From NCBI GenBank assembly GCA_964645005.1, contig CAZXYS010000001.1, positions 62,001-126,000 on the forward strand: DNA of 64,000 nucleotides, read 5' to 3'. How positions within the stretch are numbered: position 1 is the first letter of the stretch; each line of letters opens with the position of its first letter. Below the pieces are notes generated by a model, which worked only from the letters and a program-made list of their open reading frames with translations, did no database searches and was not told the DNA's origin. This document shows, one piece after another, positions 46,115-54,395 of the stretch. The position numbers and the translations under genes are program-made. Source of the DNA: CAZXYS01 sp964645005 (lineage in GTDB: Bacteria > Bacteroidota > Ignavibacteria > Kapaibacteriales > UBA2268).

Positions 46115-47278
46115 TTAAAGACCCGTTCTCCATATTGCGAAACGAATTCCAAGACTTATAGATGTAAGATCGATATTTCCCAAATCCGCTCTGGGTATCC
46201 GACTTTCATAGAAGACAATATCTTCCGTAGGACTGTACCACGACCATGCAAAATATAGCTCCATCGGGAAAAGTCTGCTATAGTTCATAATATTGAACTC
46301 GAATCTTAGGCGCGGTCCTTCGTAAGTCAGTTTTCGGGAATTACTATTATAAGGAACACCATCTGCCCAGAAATAGCCTATTCCCAGCTTCAGACCTCCA
46401 TAAAAATCAGAAACCTGGAAAACCTCCGGAATATTCGCAGCTAATCCTACAGTATAGAAATTATTATTCCAGTCTTCAACAACGTGGTCATCGATTTCTT
46501 CAACAAAGATTCTCTTTTTTATCCTTGGCGCCACATATTCTCCCCAAATATCAAGATATTTTCCAAAGCCAAAGAATTGCCCGGCATTAAGCGTTATCAT
46601 ACCGCCGATTGAAATGTCAGTTTCTACTCTGCCGTCATTAATGAAAACCTTATGACCGGAGAGCCCGAAACTTACAATGGTCTGGCTGTGTCTTAAAACA
46701 TCGGCATTAAATTTCCTTAGCGAGTCCTTATGCGCTTGAAGTTTCTTATAATACCCGTATTGCAGAGAATCAACAAGAAAGCTGAGATTTTCATTCTCTT
46801 CAACCAGTTTCCGCATTTTTTTCTTATAAAAATCCAGATTGGTATTTTTCAGATTGCTTTTGAAAAGCTCATTTTCTACATTGTCGAGTTCTTTTTTATA
46901 TTGCTCCAAAGATTTTCTCAGCTCTTCCAACTGTTGTTTATGCGGTCTTTCACCCAGTGCTATTATTTCCTGTTCAAGATTCCTTGCCATATTGTAATAT
47001 TTCTTGATCATCGGAACGTCGAGTTCCAGCAGATCATCAAAAGTAGGCTTTATTAATCGAGTTTTCGGTTCGACGCCGTAATATTTCAACTGGCTGTAGA
47101 GCATTGCAGCCATCTCGTAGTACTCCAGCAATTTGACTGTAAACATATTATCCGTCACCGTATACATCTCCAGTTGTTCATCAGGAGGAAGTTCAGGCAC
47201 TTCAATTATTGGCTTGGCAGAGAAAGACTTTGCCGCTGTCAATGCCGAAATTATCAGTATCAATAAGATAGTTCTCAT
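46115..47278 (-). CDS. Coiled-coil plus beta-barrel-like outer-membrane protein
   Basis: A protein of 387 residues from the ATG at 47278, which has a ribosome-binding site (AAAAGGAATCG); a start at 47308 would put ten residues before the signal peptide and is less likely. The signal peptide ends near 19 (KSFSA). A long coiled coil spans about 70-195 (LEQEIIALGERPHKQQLEEL, RKLVEENENLSFLVDSL). The remainder (about 200-387) has alternating beta-strands, possibly a porin-like or OM anchor domain. I do not recognise a named family. Its operon partner is the LRR protein. Confidence 0.7.
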   Translation of the reverse strand: MRTILLILIISALTAAKSFSAKPIIEVPELPPDEQLEMYTVTDNMFTVKLLEYYEMAAMLYSQLKYYGVEPKTRLIKPTFDDLLELDVPMIKKYYNMARNLEQEIIALGERPHKQQLEELRKSLEQYKKELDNVENELFKSNLKNTNLDFYKKKMRKLVEENENLSFLVDSLQYGYYKKLQAHKDSLRKFNADVLRHSQTIVSFGLSGHKVFINDGRVETDISIGGMITLNAGQFFGFGKYLDIWGEYVAPRIKKRIFVEEIDDHVVEDWNNNFYTVGLAANIPEVFQVSDFYGGLKLGIGYFWADGVPYNSNSRKLTYEGPRLRFEFNIMNYSRLFPMELYFAWSWYSPTEDIVFYESRIPRADLGNIDLTSISLGIRFAIWRTGL

Positions 47279-47385
47279 TTCGATTCCTTTTAATTTATTT
47301 AATTTCAACTAATTACTTTTAATCAAATTATAACAAATCAAAATTTATGCCATTAATGACTATTTTTAGGTTCGTTCAAATACAC

Positions 47386-47475
47386 CCCTTGCAGCGCAGC
47401 GTAATCTCCACTCAGATTTGAGCGTGACAGGGTTATTTCCCCTAAAAAAGGGATTAAGCGGGTTCTACTTTTGAG
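47386..47475. repeat. Interspersed repeat, eroded relative of module A
   Basis: Contains GCAGCGCAGCGTAATCTCCA, GAGCGTGACAGGGT and TTTCCCCTAAAAAAGGGA, aligning with 32698-32800. The wider gap 47279-47951 is almost wholly repeat sequence; no gene is seen in it. Confidence 0.6.
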
Positions 47476-47507
47476 GCTGACCATTAAGTAAGAAAAACTA
47501 GTCACAC

Positions 47508-47571
47508 TTCGACTCCGCTCACTATGACACTCCCATGAACACTTGTTTTTGTCATCCAGAGCGGAGTCGAA
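47508..47571. repeat. Inverted repeat TTCGACTCCGCTC ... GAGCGGAGTCGAA
   Basis: Perfect 13-bp arms at 47508-47520 and 47559-47571 around a 38-base loop. It is part of the repeat mosaic before the flavoprotein operon terminator and follows a GAGGCTGACC module start (about 47473-47482). It is too far from a U-tract to be a terminator. Confidence 0.75.
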
Positions 47572-47589
47572 TGATAGGCAAAAACAACA

Positions 47590-47690
47590 TTTGGGGCAGC
47601 CTCATTCAGTGTAATAAGAAATTCTTACACCCTTCTCCCGCTGCGAGAAAGGCTGGGGATGAGGGGGAATAAGAGATTGTTCATGTTCTT
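47590..47690 (-). repeat. Interspersed repeat module E, inverted copy
   Basis: On the minus strand it reads GAACATGAACAATCTCTTAT, TCCCCCTCATCCCCAGCC, GGGAGAAGGGTGTAAGAATT, TCTTATTACACTGAATGAGG, CTG. It closely parallels 26986-27079 on the plus strand over about 90 bases. Confidence 0.85.
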
Positions 47691-47762
47691 TAATGCAAAA
47701 TTTGGGTTCAATTATCCCGGATTTTTCATTAAATATGTACATTTATTTGTAATCTCTTGCAA

Positions 47763-47829
47763 CAGCATGCTTTAGCTTGCTGGTTTTTCGAAGTTTTCCA
47801 GTTCCTTTGCAAAGTGCTAAAGCACTTTG
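47763..47829. repeat. Paired hairpin element, copy 2
   Basis: Hairpin CAGCATGC-TTTA-GCTTGCTG (47763-47782, one mismatch) and hairpin CAAAGTGC-TAAA-GCACTTTG (47810-47829, perfect) with 27 bases between. It matches 7084-7150 in both hairpins, order and total length; the spacer sequences differ. Confidence 0.9.
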
Positions 47830-47858
47830 TTGCTAATATTTATGAGCAAAACCAAATT

Positions 47859-47882
47859 TTCTAATGAAAAAAATGGGTTAAA
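47859..47882 (-). repeat. Repeat module B, inverted copy
   Basis: TTCTAATGAAAAAAATGGGT is the reverse complement of the B-module start at 26964 and 51725. Confidence 0.8.
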
Positions 47883-47890
47883 CAAATCGG

Positions 47891-47928
47891 AAATGTCCCG
47901 CAGACTTCTATAATAAGCGGGACATTTT
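47891..47928. terminator. Bidirectional-looking terminator hairpin after the flavoprotein operon
   Basis: AAATGTCCCGC (47891-47901) pairs with GCGGGACATTT (47917-47927), an 11-bp stem with a 15-base loop and T/A runs on both sides. It lies 24 bp after the stop of the minus-strand 47952-49442 gene, so it suits its transcription end. Confidence 0.8.
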
Positions 47929-47951
47929 AATATATTTATGAATATTTTCGG

Positions 47952-49442
47952 CTACTTAGCTTCCGCCGCCGCTTTCTCTTTTTCTTCCGCTTCGATGCGC
48001 TGCCGCTCGAGCTGGTTATCCCACCAAGCGGGATCTTTCAGATATCCGTCGATAGCTCTGGCTGCCGTTCTGCCTGCGCCCATGGCGAGGATAACCGTAG
48101 CGCCTCCGGTGACAATGTCGCCGCCTGCGAAGACGCCATGCTTGCTTGTCATCATCGTCTTTTCGTCAGCTTTAATGTTGCCCCATTTGTTGACTTCAAG
48201 CTCGGGCGTGGTGTTGCTTACGATAGGATTCGAGCCGTTACCGATAGCCACTACCGCAACTTCACACTCAATATCTTCTACTGCGCCTTCAATCGGCATG
48301 GGACGCCTTCTGCCGGATGCATCAGGTTCGCCAAGTTCCATCTTCTGCATTCTGACGCCACGCAGCCAACCGTTGTCGTCGCCCAATAGCTCTATCGGCG
48401 AAGCGAGCAGTTGAAATTCCACACCTTCCTCTTTGGCATGTTTGATTTCTTCAATACGTGCCGGCATCTGCGCTTCAGTCCTGCGATAAGCTATAACAGC
48501 GCGTTTAGCGCCAAGACGCAGCGAAGTACGCACCGCATCCATAGCAGTATTACCGCCGCCGAAAACGACAACTGTCTTATCTTTCACGTCAAACATAGGT
48601 GTGTCACTGTTCGGAAAATCATAAGCTTTCATCAGGTTAACGCGAGTTAGGTATTCATTAGATGAATAAACGCCGTTCAGATGTTCGCCCTGAATATTCA
48701 GGAAATAAGGCAAGCCGGCGCCAACACCAATGAATGCCGCATCAAATCTGGCGAGTAATTCATCGACAGTTTCGATCATTCCTACGACGTAATTTGTCTC
48801 GAATTTCACGCCGGCGGCTTTCAGTCCATCGACCTCCGCCTGTACTATATCTTTTGGCAGCCTGAATTCAGGGATTCCGTATATAAGCACACCGCCGATT
48901 GAGTGCAGCGCCTCGAAGACAGTGACTTCATGTCCCATCTGTATGAGATCTCCCGCACAGCTAAGACCAGCAGGTCCACCACCGATTATAGCGACTTTTT
49001 TACCTGATTTTTCCTTCAACTCGGGAATTTGTATTCCTATATTCTCTCTTTCCCAATCTGCCACGAACCTTTCAAGATGTCCGATAGCGATTGATTCTTT
49101 CTTCTTAGCCACTACACAAACTTTTTCGCATTGCTCTTCCTGCGGGCAGACGCGTCCGCAGACTGCCGGCAGGGCGTTGTCTTTCTTGAGGATTGCCGCT
49201 GCTTCCTTGAATTTGCCCTGCGACACCATCTCGATGAAATCGGGTATCTTCACTTCTACCGGACAGCCATCGATGCACTTCGGCTTTTTGCAGCGGATGC
49301 ACCTGTCGGCTTCGCGTTTAGCCATCTCGATGGTGTAACCAAGATTCACTTCGTTAAAATTTTTATTTCTAACCTCGGGTTCCTGCTCGCACATTTCAAC
49401 CCGGGGTATTTTCATTCTCTCTTTGTTGGTCAATTCAGCCAT
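47952..49442 (-). CDS. FAD/NADPH oxidoreductase with N-terminal Fe-S domain, NfnB/SudA/GltD-like
   Basis: A protein of 496 residues. The N-terminal ferredoxin-like domain binds two 4Fe-4S clusters (CIRCKKPKCIDGCPV ~48-62 and CGRVCPQEEQCEKVC ~94-108). A glutamate-synthase-small-subunit-like flavoprotein follows: FAD motif VAIIGGGPAGLSCA ~150 and NADPH motif VVVFGGGNTAMDA ~290. AVVAIGNG, GVFAGGDIV and ILAMGAGRTAARAI close the FAD fold. Alone it could be GltD, but its partner points to NfnAB (NADH-dependent reduced ferredoxin:NADP+ oxidoreductase) or sulfide dehydrogenase SudAB. Its ATG shares one base with the partner's stop (TAATG). Confidence 0.85.
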   Translation of the reverse strand: MAELTNKERMKIPRVEMCEQEPEVRNKNFNEVNLGYTIEMAKREADRCIRCKKPKCIDGCPVEVKIPDFIEMVSQGKFKEAAAILKKDNALPAVCGRVCPQEEQCEKVCVVAKKKESIAIGHLERFVADWERENIGIQIPELKEKSGKKVAIIGGGPAGLSCAGDLIQMGHEVTVFEALHSIGGVLIYGIPEFRLPKDIVQAEVDGLKAAGVKFETNYVVGMIETVDELLARFDAAFIGVGAGLPYFLNIQGEHLNGVYSSNEYLTRVNLMKAYDFPNSDTPMFDVKDKTVVVFGGGNTAMDAVRTSLRLGAKRAVIAYRRTEAQMPARIEEIKHAKEEGVEFQLLASPIELLGDDNGWLRGVRMQKMELGEPDASGRRRPMPIEGAVEDIECEVAVVAIGNGSNPIVSNTTPELEVNKWGNIKADEKTMMTSKHGVFAGGDIVTGGATVILAMGAGRTAARAIDGYLKDPAWWDNQLERQRIEAEEKEKAAAEAK

Positions 49443-50323
49443 TATGTTTCCTCCCCGGCTTTTTCCCGTTTTTTCATTTCCTTATCAAACATTTTATCAT
49501 AGTTACATTTGAATTCTTCAAGCGAAGTATGTTCCTGCTGTAGATATGTCTTGTTGCGCTGTGTCAGCGTTTCAAAATCTACCTGGTGTGCGTCGAATTC
49601 AGGACCTTCTACGCATACAAAAACAGTTTTCCCATCAACGACAGCCCTGCAGCCGCCGCACATACCAGTTCCATCAACCATTATGGGATTAAGACTTACA
49701 ACTGTTTTAATTCCATACTTTTCCGTCAATTTCGCAACTGCCTTCATCATTGGAATAGGACCAATGGCGAGGACGAAATCTATCTTTCTGCCGGAATCGA
49801 TCAATTCCTGTAATTTATCCGTGACGAAGCCATGAAACCCGTAAGAACCATCGTCAGTCGTGGGATAGACCTCATCGACGACATCCTTCATTTCATTTTC
49901 AAGGATCACATGTTCGCTCGTTCTGCCGCCAATTATGCTTATGACATGATTACCCGCTTCCTTCAAGGCTTTTGCTGTAGGATAGGCTATAGCCGTTCCG
50001 ACACCGCCGCCAATACTGACTGCCGTGCCGAAATTCTCTATCTCGGAAGGCTTGCCAAGCGGTCCGACCAGATCCTGGATGAAATCGCCTGCTTCGAATG
50101 TATTCAGATATTTAGTTGTCTTTCCGATTCCCTGTACAATGATATTGATTGTGCCTTCATCCGAATTGGAATCTGCAATTGTAAGGGGAATTCTTTCGCC
50201 TCTTTCGTGTACCCTAAGAATTATGAATTGCCCGGGCTTCCTTTTTTCGGAAATCTTTGGAGCCACGATCCGGAAAAGCTTAATGTCGGGACCGATAAAT
50301 CTGGCTTCTATAATTTGGTTCAT
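49442..50323 (-). CDS. FAD/NAD- and 2Fe-2S-binding reductase subunit, NfnA/SudB/PyrK-like
   Basis: A protein of 293 residues from the ATG at 50323, which follows a strong ribosome-binding site (AGGAGATTAT); a more upstream start at 50365 would add 14 residues and is less likely. The ferredoxin-reductase-type FAD domain (about 5-95, with ERIPLTIAD) is followed by an NAD domain (SIGGGVGTAIAYPTAK ~100, LAIGPIPMM ~190). The C-terminus has a 2Fe-2S cysteine cluster (GMCGGC...FVCVEGPEFDAHQVD). This matches NfnA/SudB or dihydroorotate dehydrogenase electron-transfer subunits. Coupled with the 47952-49442 gene, electron bifurcation between NADH, ferredoxin and NADP+ is likely (inference). Confidence 0.85.
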   Translation of the reverse strand: MNQIIEARFIGPDIKLFRIVAPKISEKRKPGQFIILRVHERGERIPLTIADSNSDEGTINIIVQGIGKTTKYLNTFEAGDFIQDLVGPLGKPSEIENFGTAVSIGGGVGTAIAYPTAKALKEAGNHVISIIGGRTSEHVILENEMKDVVDEVYPTTDDGSYGFHGFVTDKLQELIDSGRKIDFVLAIGPIPMMKAVAKLTEKYGIKTVVSLNPIMVDGTGMCGGCRAVVDGKTVFVCVEGPEFDAHQVDFETLTQRNKTYLQQEHTSLEEFKCNYDKMFDKEMKKREKAGEET

Positions 50324-50585
50324 ATAATCTCCTGATAATTTGTATCTCTTCGAGCCGTTAAACACGATTGACCATTAATAAAATTTTGTTGTTTAGCCTA
50401 CCCTATATTACTGTTTTTCATACTTTTACAAGTTTCAAATATCAAAATTATTGAAAAAATCATTGAATATCAATGTTTTTGGATGTGTGTAACCGTTGAT
50501 GTGTTAATGCTTCCGGATAATTAAATATATAAATCGAGTATTTTTACATAATTTTTTTCTGTTATCGCTATCATAAATTACTAAA

Positions 50586-50798
50586 TCACTTCAAATCTTC
50601 CCTTATCTCGCCATTTGGCAGCATATTATCGGGGTGATAGTCACCTCTTTCAACCATTTGATATCTAACGCATTTCTTGCTGCCAACCAGACAGTAATTA
50701 TCTACCCAGTATCGCTCCAATTTACCCTCTTCAGTATATCTCTTTATCGGGCATTCTTCATACCAAACACAAGTTTTATAAGTAGTTTTTTCTCTCAT
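50586..50798 (-). CDS. Small four-cysteine protein
   Basis: A protein of 70 residues with cysteines at 10, 16, 36 and 43 (CVWYEEC and CLVGSKKC). The surrounding pattern CVWYEECPIKRY...YCLVGSKKCVRYQM...HPDNMLPNG looks conserved rather than random. The C-x5-C...C-x6-C spacing could bind zinc or an Fe-S cluster. From memory, similar small proteins occur in anaerobes of several phyla. I cannot name a function. It lies 53 bp after the end of the sirtuin gene on the same strand and may share its transcript. Confidence 0.65.
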   Translation of the reverse strand: MREKTTYKTCVWYEECPIKRYTEEGKLERYWVDNYCLVGSKKCVRYQMVERGDYHPDNMLPNGEIREDLK

Positions 50799-50851
50799 GA
50801 TTTTTTGATTATCCTCTGTTTATTCATGTATTTAAATAAAGAAAACTTATT

Positions 50852-51595
50852 TTAGAAGTTCTTCAAGTATCTCACCAGCCTATCCACTATTTCCGTTGCT
50901 TTCCCTTGAAGGAAAATATCGGTAATACTGCCGGTATATTCGGAATGCACGATATTTATTTCAATCATTTTGGCGCCGTATTCTTTTGCCTGCAGTGGGA
51001 TCAATGATGCAGGCATTATCTCGCCGGTAGTTCCTATAAGCAAGAAAACATCCGCCAATTCTATTTCTCTGAAAGATTTCGAACGAGCCGGTTCCGGTAT
51101 AGGCTCCCCGAAAAAGATGAAATTGGGCTTAAGAATATCACCGCACCCGGTACACAGCGGCGGCAAACTATCGAGGGAAACTTCCTTCACCGGGTAAATT
51201 TTGCTGCATTTTCGGCAGACCAGTTCCCTGGAATTGCCATGGAACTCGTAAACTTCACTGCTGCCAGCTTCCTGGTGCAAATTATCGATATTCTGCGTTA
51301 TCACGGACTTAATGAAGCCCTCTTTTTCCAACTCAGCCAAACCTTTATGAGCCGCGTTAGGCTGAGCGCTCCCGAAAAAATCGTAAAAGATCTCTTTTAT
51401 CAATTTCCATGATTCCGTTGGATGGGAATTAAAGTATCGAATATCCAGCAAGCCGGGATCATATTTATTCCACAACCCGTTTTCACCTCTGAATGGCGGA
51501 ATACCGCTTTCCACGGATATTCCTGCACCGCAGAAAGCAGTTACCCGAGAAGCATTTTTTATAACTTTTGCTGCTTCTTTGATTTTGTTTTCCAT
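50852..51595 (-). CDS. Sir2-family NAD-dependent protein deacylase
   Basis: A protein of 247 residues from the ATG at 51595 (an in-frame ATG at 51643 would add 16 residues with no family match). Features are FCGAGISVESGIPPFRG, ITQNIDNLHQEAGSSEVYEFHGN (catalytic His), and zinc finger CRKCSKIYP...CTGC. KPNFIFFGEPIP and IGTTGEIMPAS follow. Sir2 enzymes remove acyl groups from lysine using NAD+. Whether it is deacetylase or desuccinylase cannot be told. It is followed by the small cysteine protein gene. Confidence 0.93.
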   Translation of the reverse strand: MENKIKEAAKVIKNASRVTAFCGAGISVESGIPPFRGENGLWNKYDPGLLDIRYFNSHPTESWKLIKEIFYDFFGSAQPNAAHKGLAELEKEGFIKSVITQNIDNLHQEAGSSEVYEFHGNSRELVCRKCSKIYPVKEVSLDSLPPLCTGCGDILKPNFIFFGEPIPEPARSKSFREIELADVFLLIGTTGEIMPASLIPLQAKEYGAKMIEINIVHSEYTGSITDIFLQGKATEIVDRLVRYLKNF

Positions 51596-51724
51596 ATAAT
51601 CACTCGCTATAAAGTCTTTATTATTATCAAAATTATCGAACATTATAATAATAAAAACTCATCAAAAAACAAATAAAAACAGCATTAAAAGATTTTACAA
51701 CAAATTAACATTAATCCAGAGGAG

Positions 51725-51900
51725 TTAAACCCATTTTTTTTTCATTAGAATTCATCTATCATGCGAAAACCAAGTACTATACGGTCATTGCGAGGAACGA
51801 AGTGACGAAGCAATCTCAAAAGTTAAGAGATTGCTTAGCCCTGCTAAAGCGGGATTTAAAGACATTCGCAGGAATAACAATCTCATACTTTTGGGTCAGT
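51725..51900. repeat. Interspersed repeat mosaic: module B, a GTCATTGCGAGG-type repeat, and module D reversed
   Basis: Module B (TTAAACCCATTTTTTTTTCA, 51725-51752) is followed at 51782-51817 by CGGTCATTGCGAGGAACGAA, GTGACGAAGCAATCTC. From memory that short repeat occurs in many bacterial phyla. On the minus strand, about 51837-51895 is module D: GACTGACCCAAAAGTATGAG, TATTCCTGCGAATGTCTTTA, AATCCCGCTTTAGCAGGG. This explains most of the gap 51644-51996. Confidence 0.85.
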
Positions 51901-51996
51901 CTAAAACGTTTCTAAGCAAGTTAGCTGTTATTTGCCACAAATGAAATTTTTGCGTTTTGAACCCGGGTAAAATGATATATTACATTCGGATTTAAC

Positions 51997-52833
51997 TTAG
52001 TACTTCTCCTGGACGTATGAGAAATCCGACATCGGCGGTCTGATATAGTCCTCATCAATATTTCTGGGAGCAAGTTCTATCGGATCAGGGGTAACATCTT
52101 CATATCCGATCATATCAAGTATATGAGAGATACAATTCAGACGGGCTTTGCGCTTATCGTCAGATTCAACGACATACCAGGGAGCCTGCTTGATATCGGT
52201 ATATTTGAACATCTCGTCCTTGGCTTTGGAATATTCCGCCCACTTTTCATAGGAAGCGATGTCCATCGGGGATAGCTTCCATCTTTTAACCGGGGTTTCC
52301 GACCGCTGGCGGAAGCGCTTCTCCTGCTCCTCATCACTGACCGAGAGCCAGTACTTCAAGAGAATAATTCCGGAGCGAACCAGCATCCTTTCAAATTCTG
52401 GGCAGGATCGCAGGAATTCCCTGTATTCTTCCTCGGTGCAGTAGCCCATTACATGCTCCACACCGGCGCGGTTATACCAACTGCGGTCGAAGATGACTAT
52501 CTCGCCCGCCGACGGCAAATGCGCGACGTACCTCTGGAAATACCACTGGGTGCGTTCCGTATCGGATGGTTTGGGCAGGGCGACAACTCTGCAGCCGCGT
52601 GGATTCAGACACTCGGTGATCCGCTTTATGACGCCTCCTTTGCCGGCTGCATCGCGCCCTTCGAATAATATGACAACCCGTAATCCTTTGAATTTGCTCC
52701 AATATTGGAGTTTTATAAGCTCTTTCTGAAGTTTGGATAGTTCTTCTTCGTAGAATTTTCGCTTCAGCTTCCCTTTTTTGTTGTGTTTTTCGTCGGAAAG
52801 GTCAGCTTCTTTGTTTTTTTGGTTATGTCCCAT
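51997..52833 (-). CDS. ppk2: Polyphosphate kinase 2 (PPK2)
   Basis: A protein of 278 residues, a P-loop kinase. Walker A is GRDAAGKGG (~58); the lid and Walker B region is EIVIFDRSWYNRAGVEHVMG. FRQRSETPVKRWKLSPMD and APWYVVESDDKRKARLN are family signatures. PPK2 uses polyphosphate to phosphorylate nucleoside mono- or diphosphates. Class I-type by length and single domain; the preferred nucleotide cannot be read off. The N-terminal ~20 residues are very lysine-rich. Monocistronic, in a repeat-flanked stretch. Confidence 0.94.
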   Translation of the reverse strand: MGHNQKNKEADLSDEKHNKKGKLKRKFYEEELSKLQKELIKLQYWSKFKGLRVVILFEGRDAAGKGGVIKRITECLNPRGCRVVALPKPSDTERTQWYFQRYVAHLPSAGEIVIFDRSWYNRAGVEHVMGYCTEEEYREFLRSCPEFERMLVRSGIILLKYWLSVSDEEQEKRFRQRSETPVKRWKLSPMDIASYEKWAEYSKAKDEMFKYTDIKQAPWYVVESDDKRKARLNCISHILDMIGYEDVTPDPIELAPRNIDEDYIRPPMSDFSYVQEKY

Positions 52834-52981
52834 AAATGGCTCTCCTCAGGTGTCACATATAAAGAGCTAATATTTTATTAAAAATTAGTAATTTATTAAA
52901 TAAAATGCAAATATTGATATAAAAAAAGTAAACTAAGCAACATGGAATTTTTTGCTGCTCAGCTTACATTGCCAGATAAAA

Positions 52982-53980
52982 TTATTTGACAGGAAAAAAG
53001 ATATGGGTTTCAAGGTCTTCTACGTGTACTTTTGAAGGATCATTCAGATAGACCTCATAAGAGTTACCTGCAATCTGTAATTTATTATCCTTTATGTATT
53101 TCATTATTTCTTCATAGGTGTTATGGGATTCTTCGTAAGCTCCCTTGTGTATTGCTTTCACTAATTTGCCGCCGGGTAATTTATCCAGTCTCAGTCTGCC
53201 GTTCGGGGTGGGTATTTCATCGCTGTTCAGGGGAAAAGCAGCTTCGAAGACCCATTTTACATTCTTGTCAAATTGATTATTTATTGCCAGCGGGGGTCCT
53301 GCGAGCATAATCTGATTTTTCCGCATAAAAGTGGAGATCTCATCGTAGGCTGAACTTAACTTTTCGCTGATCTCTTTTGAATCCAGCGAGCTTGAATCCC
53401 TTATGCATAAAATATGCTGCATGTCTTTGATGACAATGGAGATGCCAGATTTCGGCAATTTCTCGGTGACTTGCTTAAGATTTTGCAAGCCGTCATCAAA
53501 CATGGCGCCTACTGAGTTTTCCATGACGCCTTTAGCCCATCTCATGAAAAAGCCCAATTCGCCTTCCATCATCCATGTAATTGTTGTTGAATCATCGACC
53601 TGTTCGAACTTCCAGGTACCCTTGCCCATGTCTTTGCCGCCGAAGATCAATTTTGTATGTATCTTTTCATAAGGTTTGCTTTCTATGAGAGTCAGTGTGC
53701 CATTGCCGACTTTTCCTTCTTCGCTGACCCAGCTATATTCAGCTCCCTGCCCGGATAATGGACCATTGTAGGTTATTTTCATATTGGGATCTATATCCGT
53801 CCATGGCGACCATTTTTCCCAGTTTTTGATTGTGTTTACCTGTGTGAAGGCTGTTTTAGGGGAAGCATCCACTTTTATTGAACGCTCAACATACATATCC
53901 GAAGGTAGAAAGATGGAAACTACAAAGAAAAGCACAATGATGAGCAAAATGAATATTAATAGAAATTTTAGAAATTTCAT
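52982..53980 (-). CDS. SRPBCC-fold protein fused to a GyrI-like effector-binding domain
   Basis: A protein of 332 residues from the ATG at 53980, which has AGGGG a few bases upstream. A start at 54007 adds nine residues in front of the membrane helix. One helix (about 1-20) is followed by a polyketide-cyclase/SRPBCC domain (about 25-175, ASPKTAFTQVNTIKNWEKWSPW) and a GyrI-like/AraC effector-binding domain (about 180-332). Such fused proteins are common in Bacteroidota, and their ligand is unknown. It is probably inner-membrane-anchored and periplasmic. It stands alone on the minus strand. Confidence 0.82.
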   Translation of the reverse strand: MKFLKFLLIFILLIIVLFFVVSIFLPSDMYVERSIKVDASPKTAFTQVNTIKNWEKWSPWTDIDPNMKITYNGPLSGQGAEYSWVSEEGKVGNGTLTLIESKPYEKIHTKLIFGGKDMGKGTWKFEQVDDSTTITWMMEGELGFFMRWAKGVMENSVGAMFDDGLQNLKQVTEKLPKSGISIVIKDMQHILCIRDSSSLDSKEISEKLSSAYDEISTFMRKNQIMLAGPPLAINNQFDKNVKWVFEAAFPLNSDEIPTPNGRLRLDKLPGGKLVKAIHKGAYEESHNTYEEIMKYIKDNKLQIAGNSYEVYLNDPSKVHVEDLETHIFFPVK

Positions 53981-54245
53981 CTGATGCCCCTGTAGATTGT
54001 TAGACAATTATCTGAATCATAAGTTAAAAATTTTTATTATTTTTTCACAGAGATTTTTAATCTTAGCAATTTTTTATTTATTTCGCCAAATTTGTAACTT
54101 GTTCCGTATCTTATGCGACATCCTGTATAAAAGAAATAATTAGCTGGAAAATCATGGATAAGCATAGCAGTCAGGAAAAATTTATGAAATTGCTGATGCC
54201 GGCAGGCTGGACTGTCTAAAGGTAAACATAAGAAGAAAATAGATT

Positions 54246-54395
54246 TTAGTGGTATGGATGGCGGCGTGTATCGGGTTCGGCATGAATGTTAAAATTTAAT
54301 CCCATAGCCGGTCCAATAGCCTTTTTAAACTGACTAAAAGCTGTTGAAGGAAACACTAATGCCAAAGTAATTATCAATAGCAACTGCCTTTTCAT
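54246..54395 (-). pseudogene. Truncated exported-protein gene (signal peptide plus short tail)
   Basis: On the minus strand, ATG at 54395 opens a good signal peptide (about 1-22, MKRQLLLIITLALVFPSTAFSQ minus the last few residues shown here) followed by FKKAIGPAMGLNFNIH, typical of an outer-membrane barrel's first strand, then a stop after 49 residues. The rest of the gene is not found. This is probably a gene fragment. The remaining 54396-54784 and 54008-54245 hold no convincing gene. Confidence 0.5.

Noticed and set aside
54154..54219. A 21-codon frame resembling a HicA toxin start (SSQEKFMKLLMPAGWTV)
   Set aside because: Too short, stops at once, and the following sequence only loosely recalls HicA in another frame. 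Chance similarity cannot be excluded.
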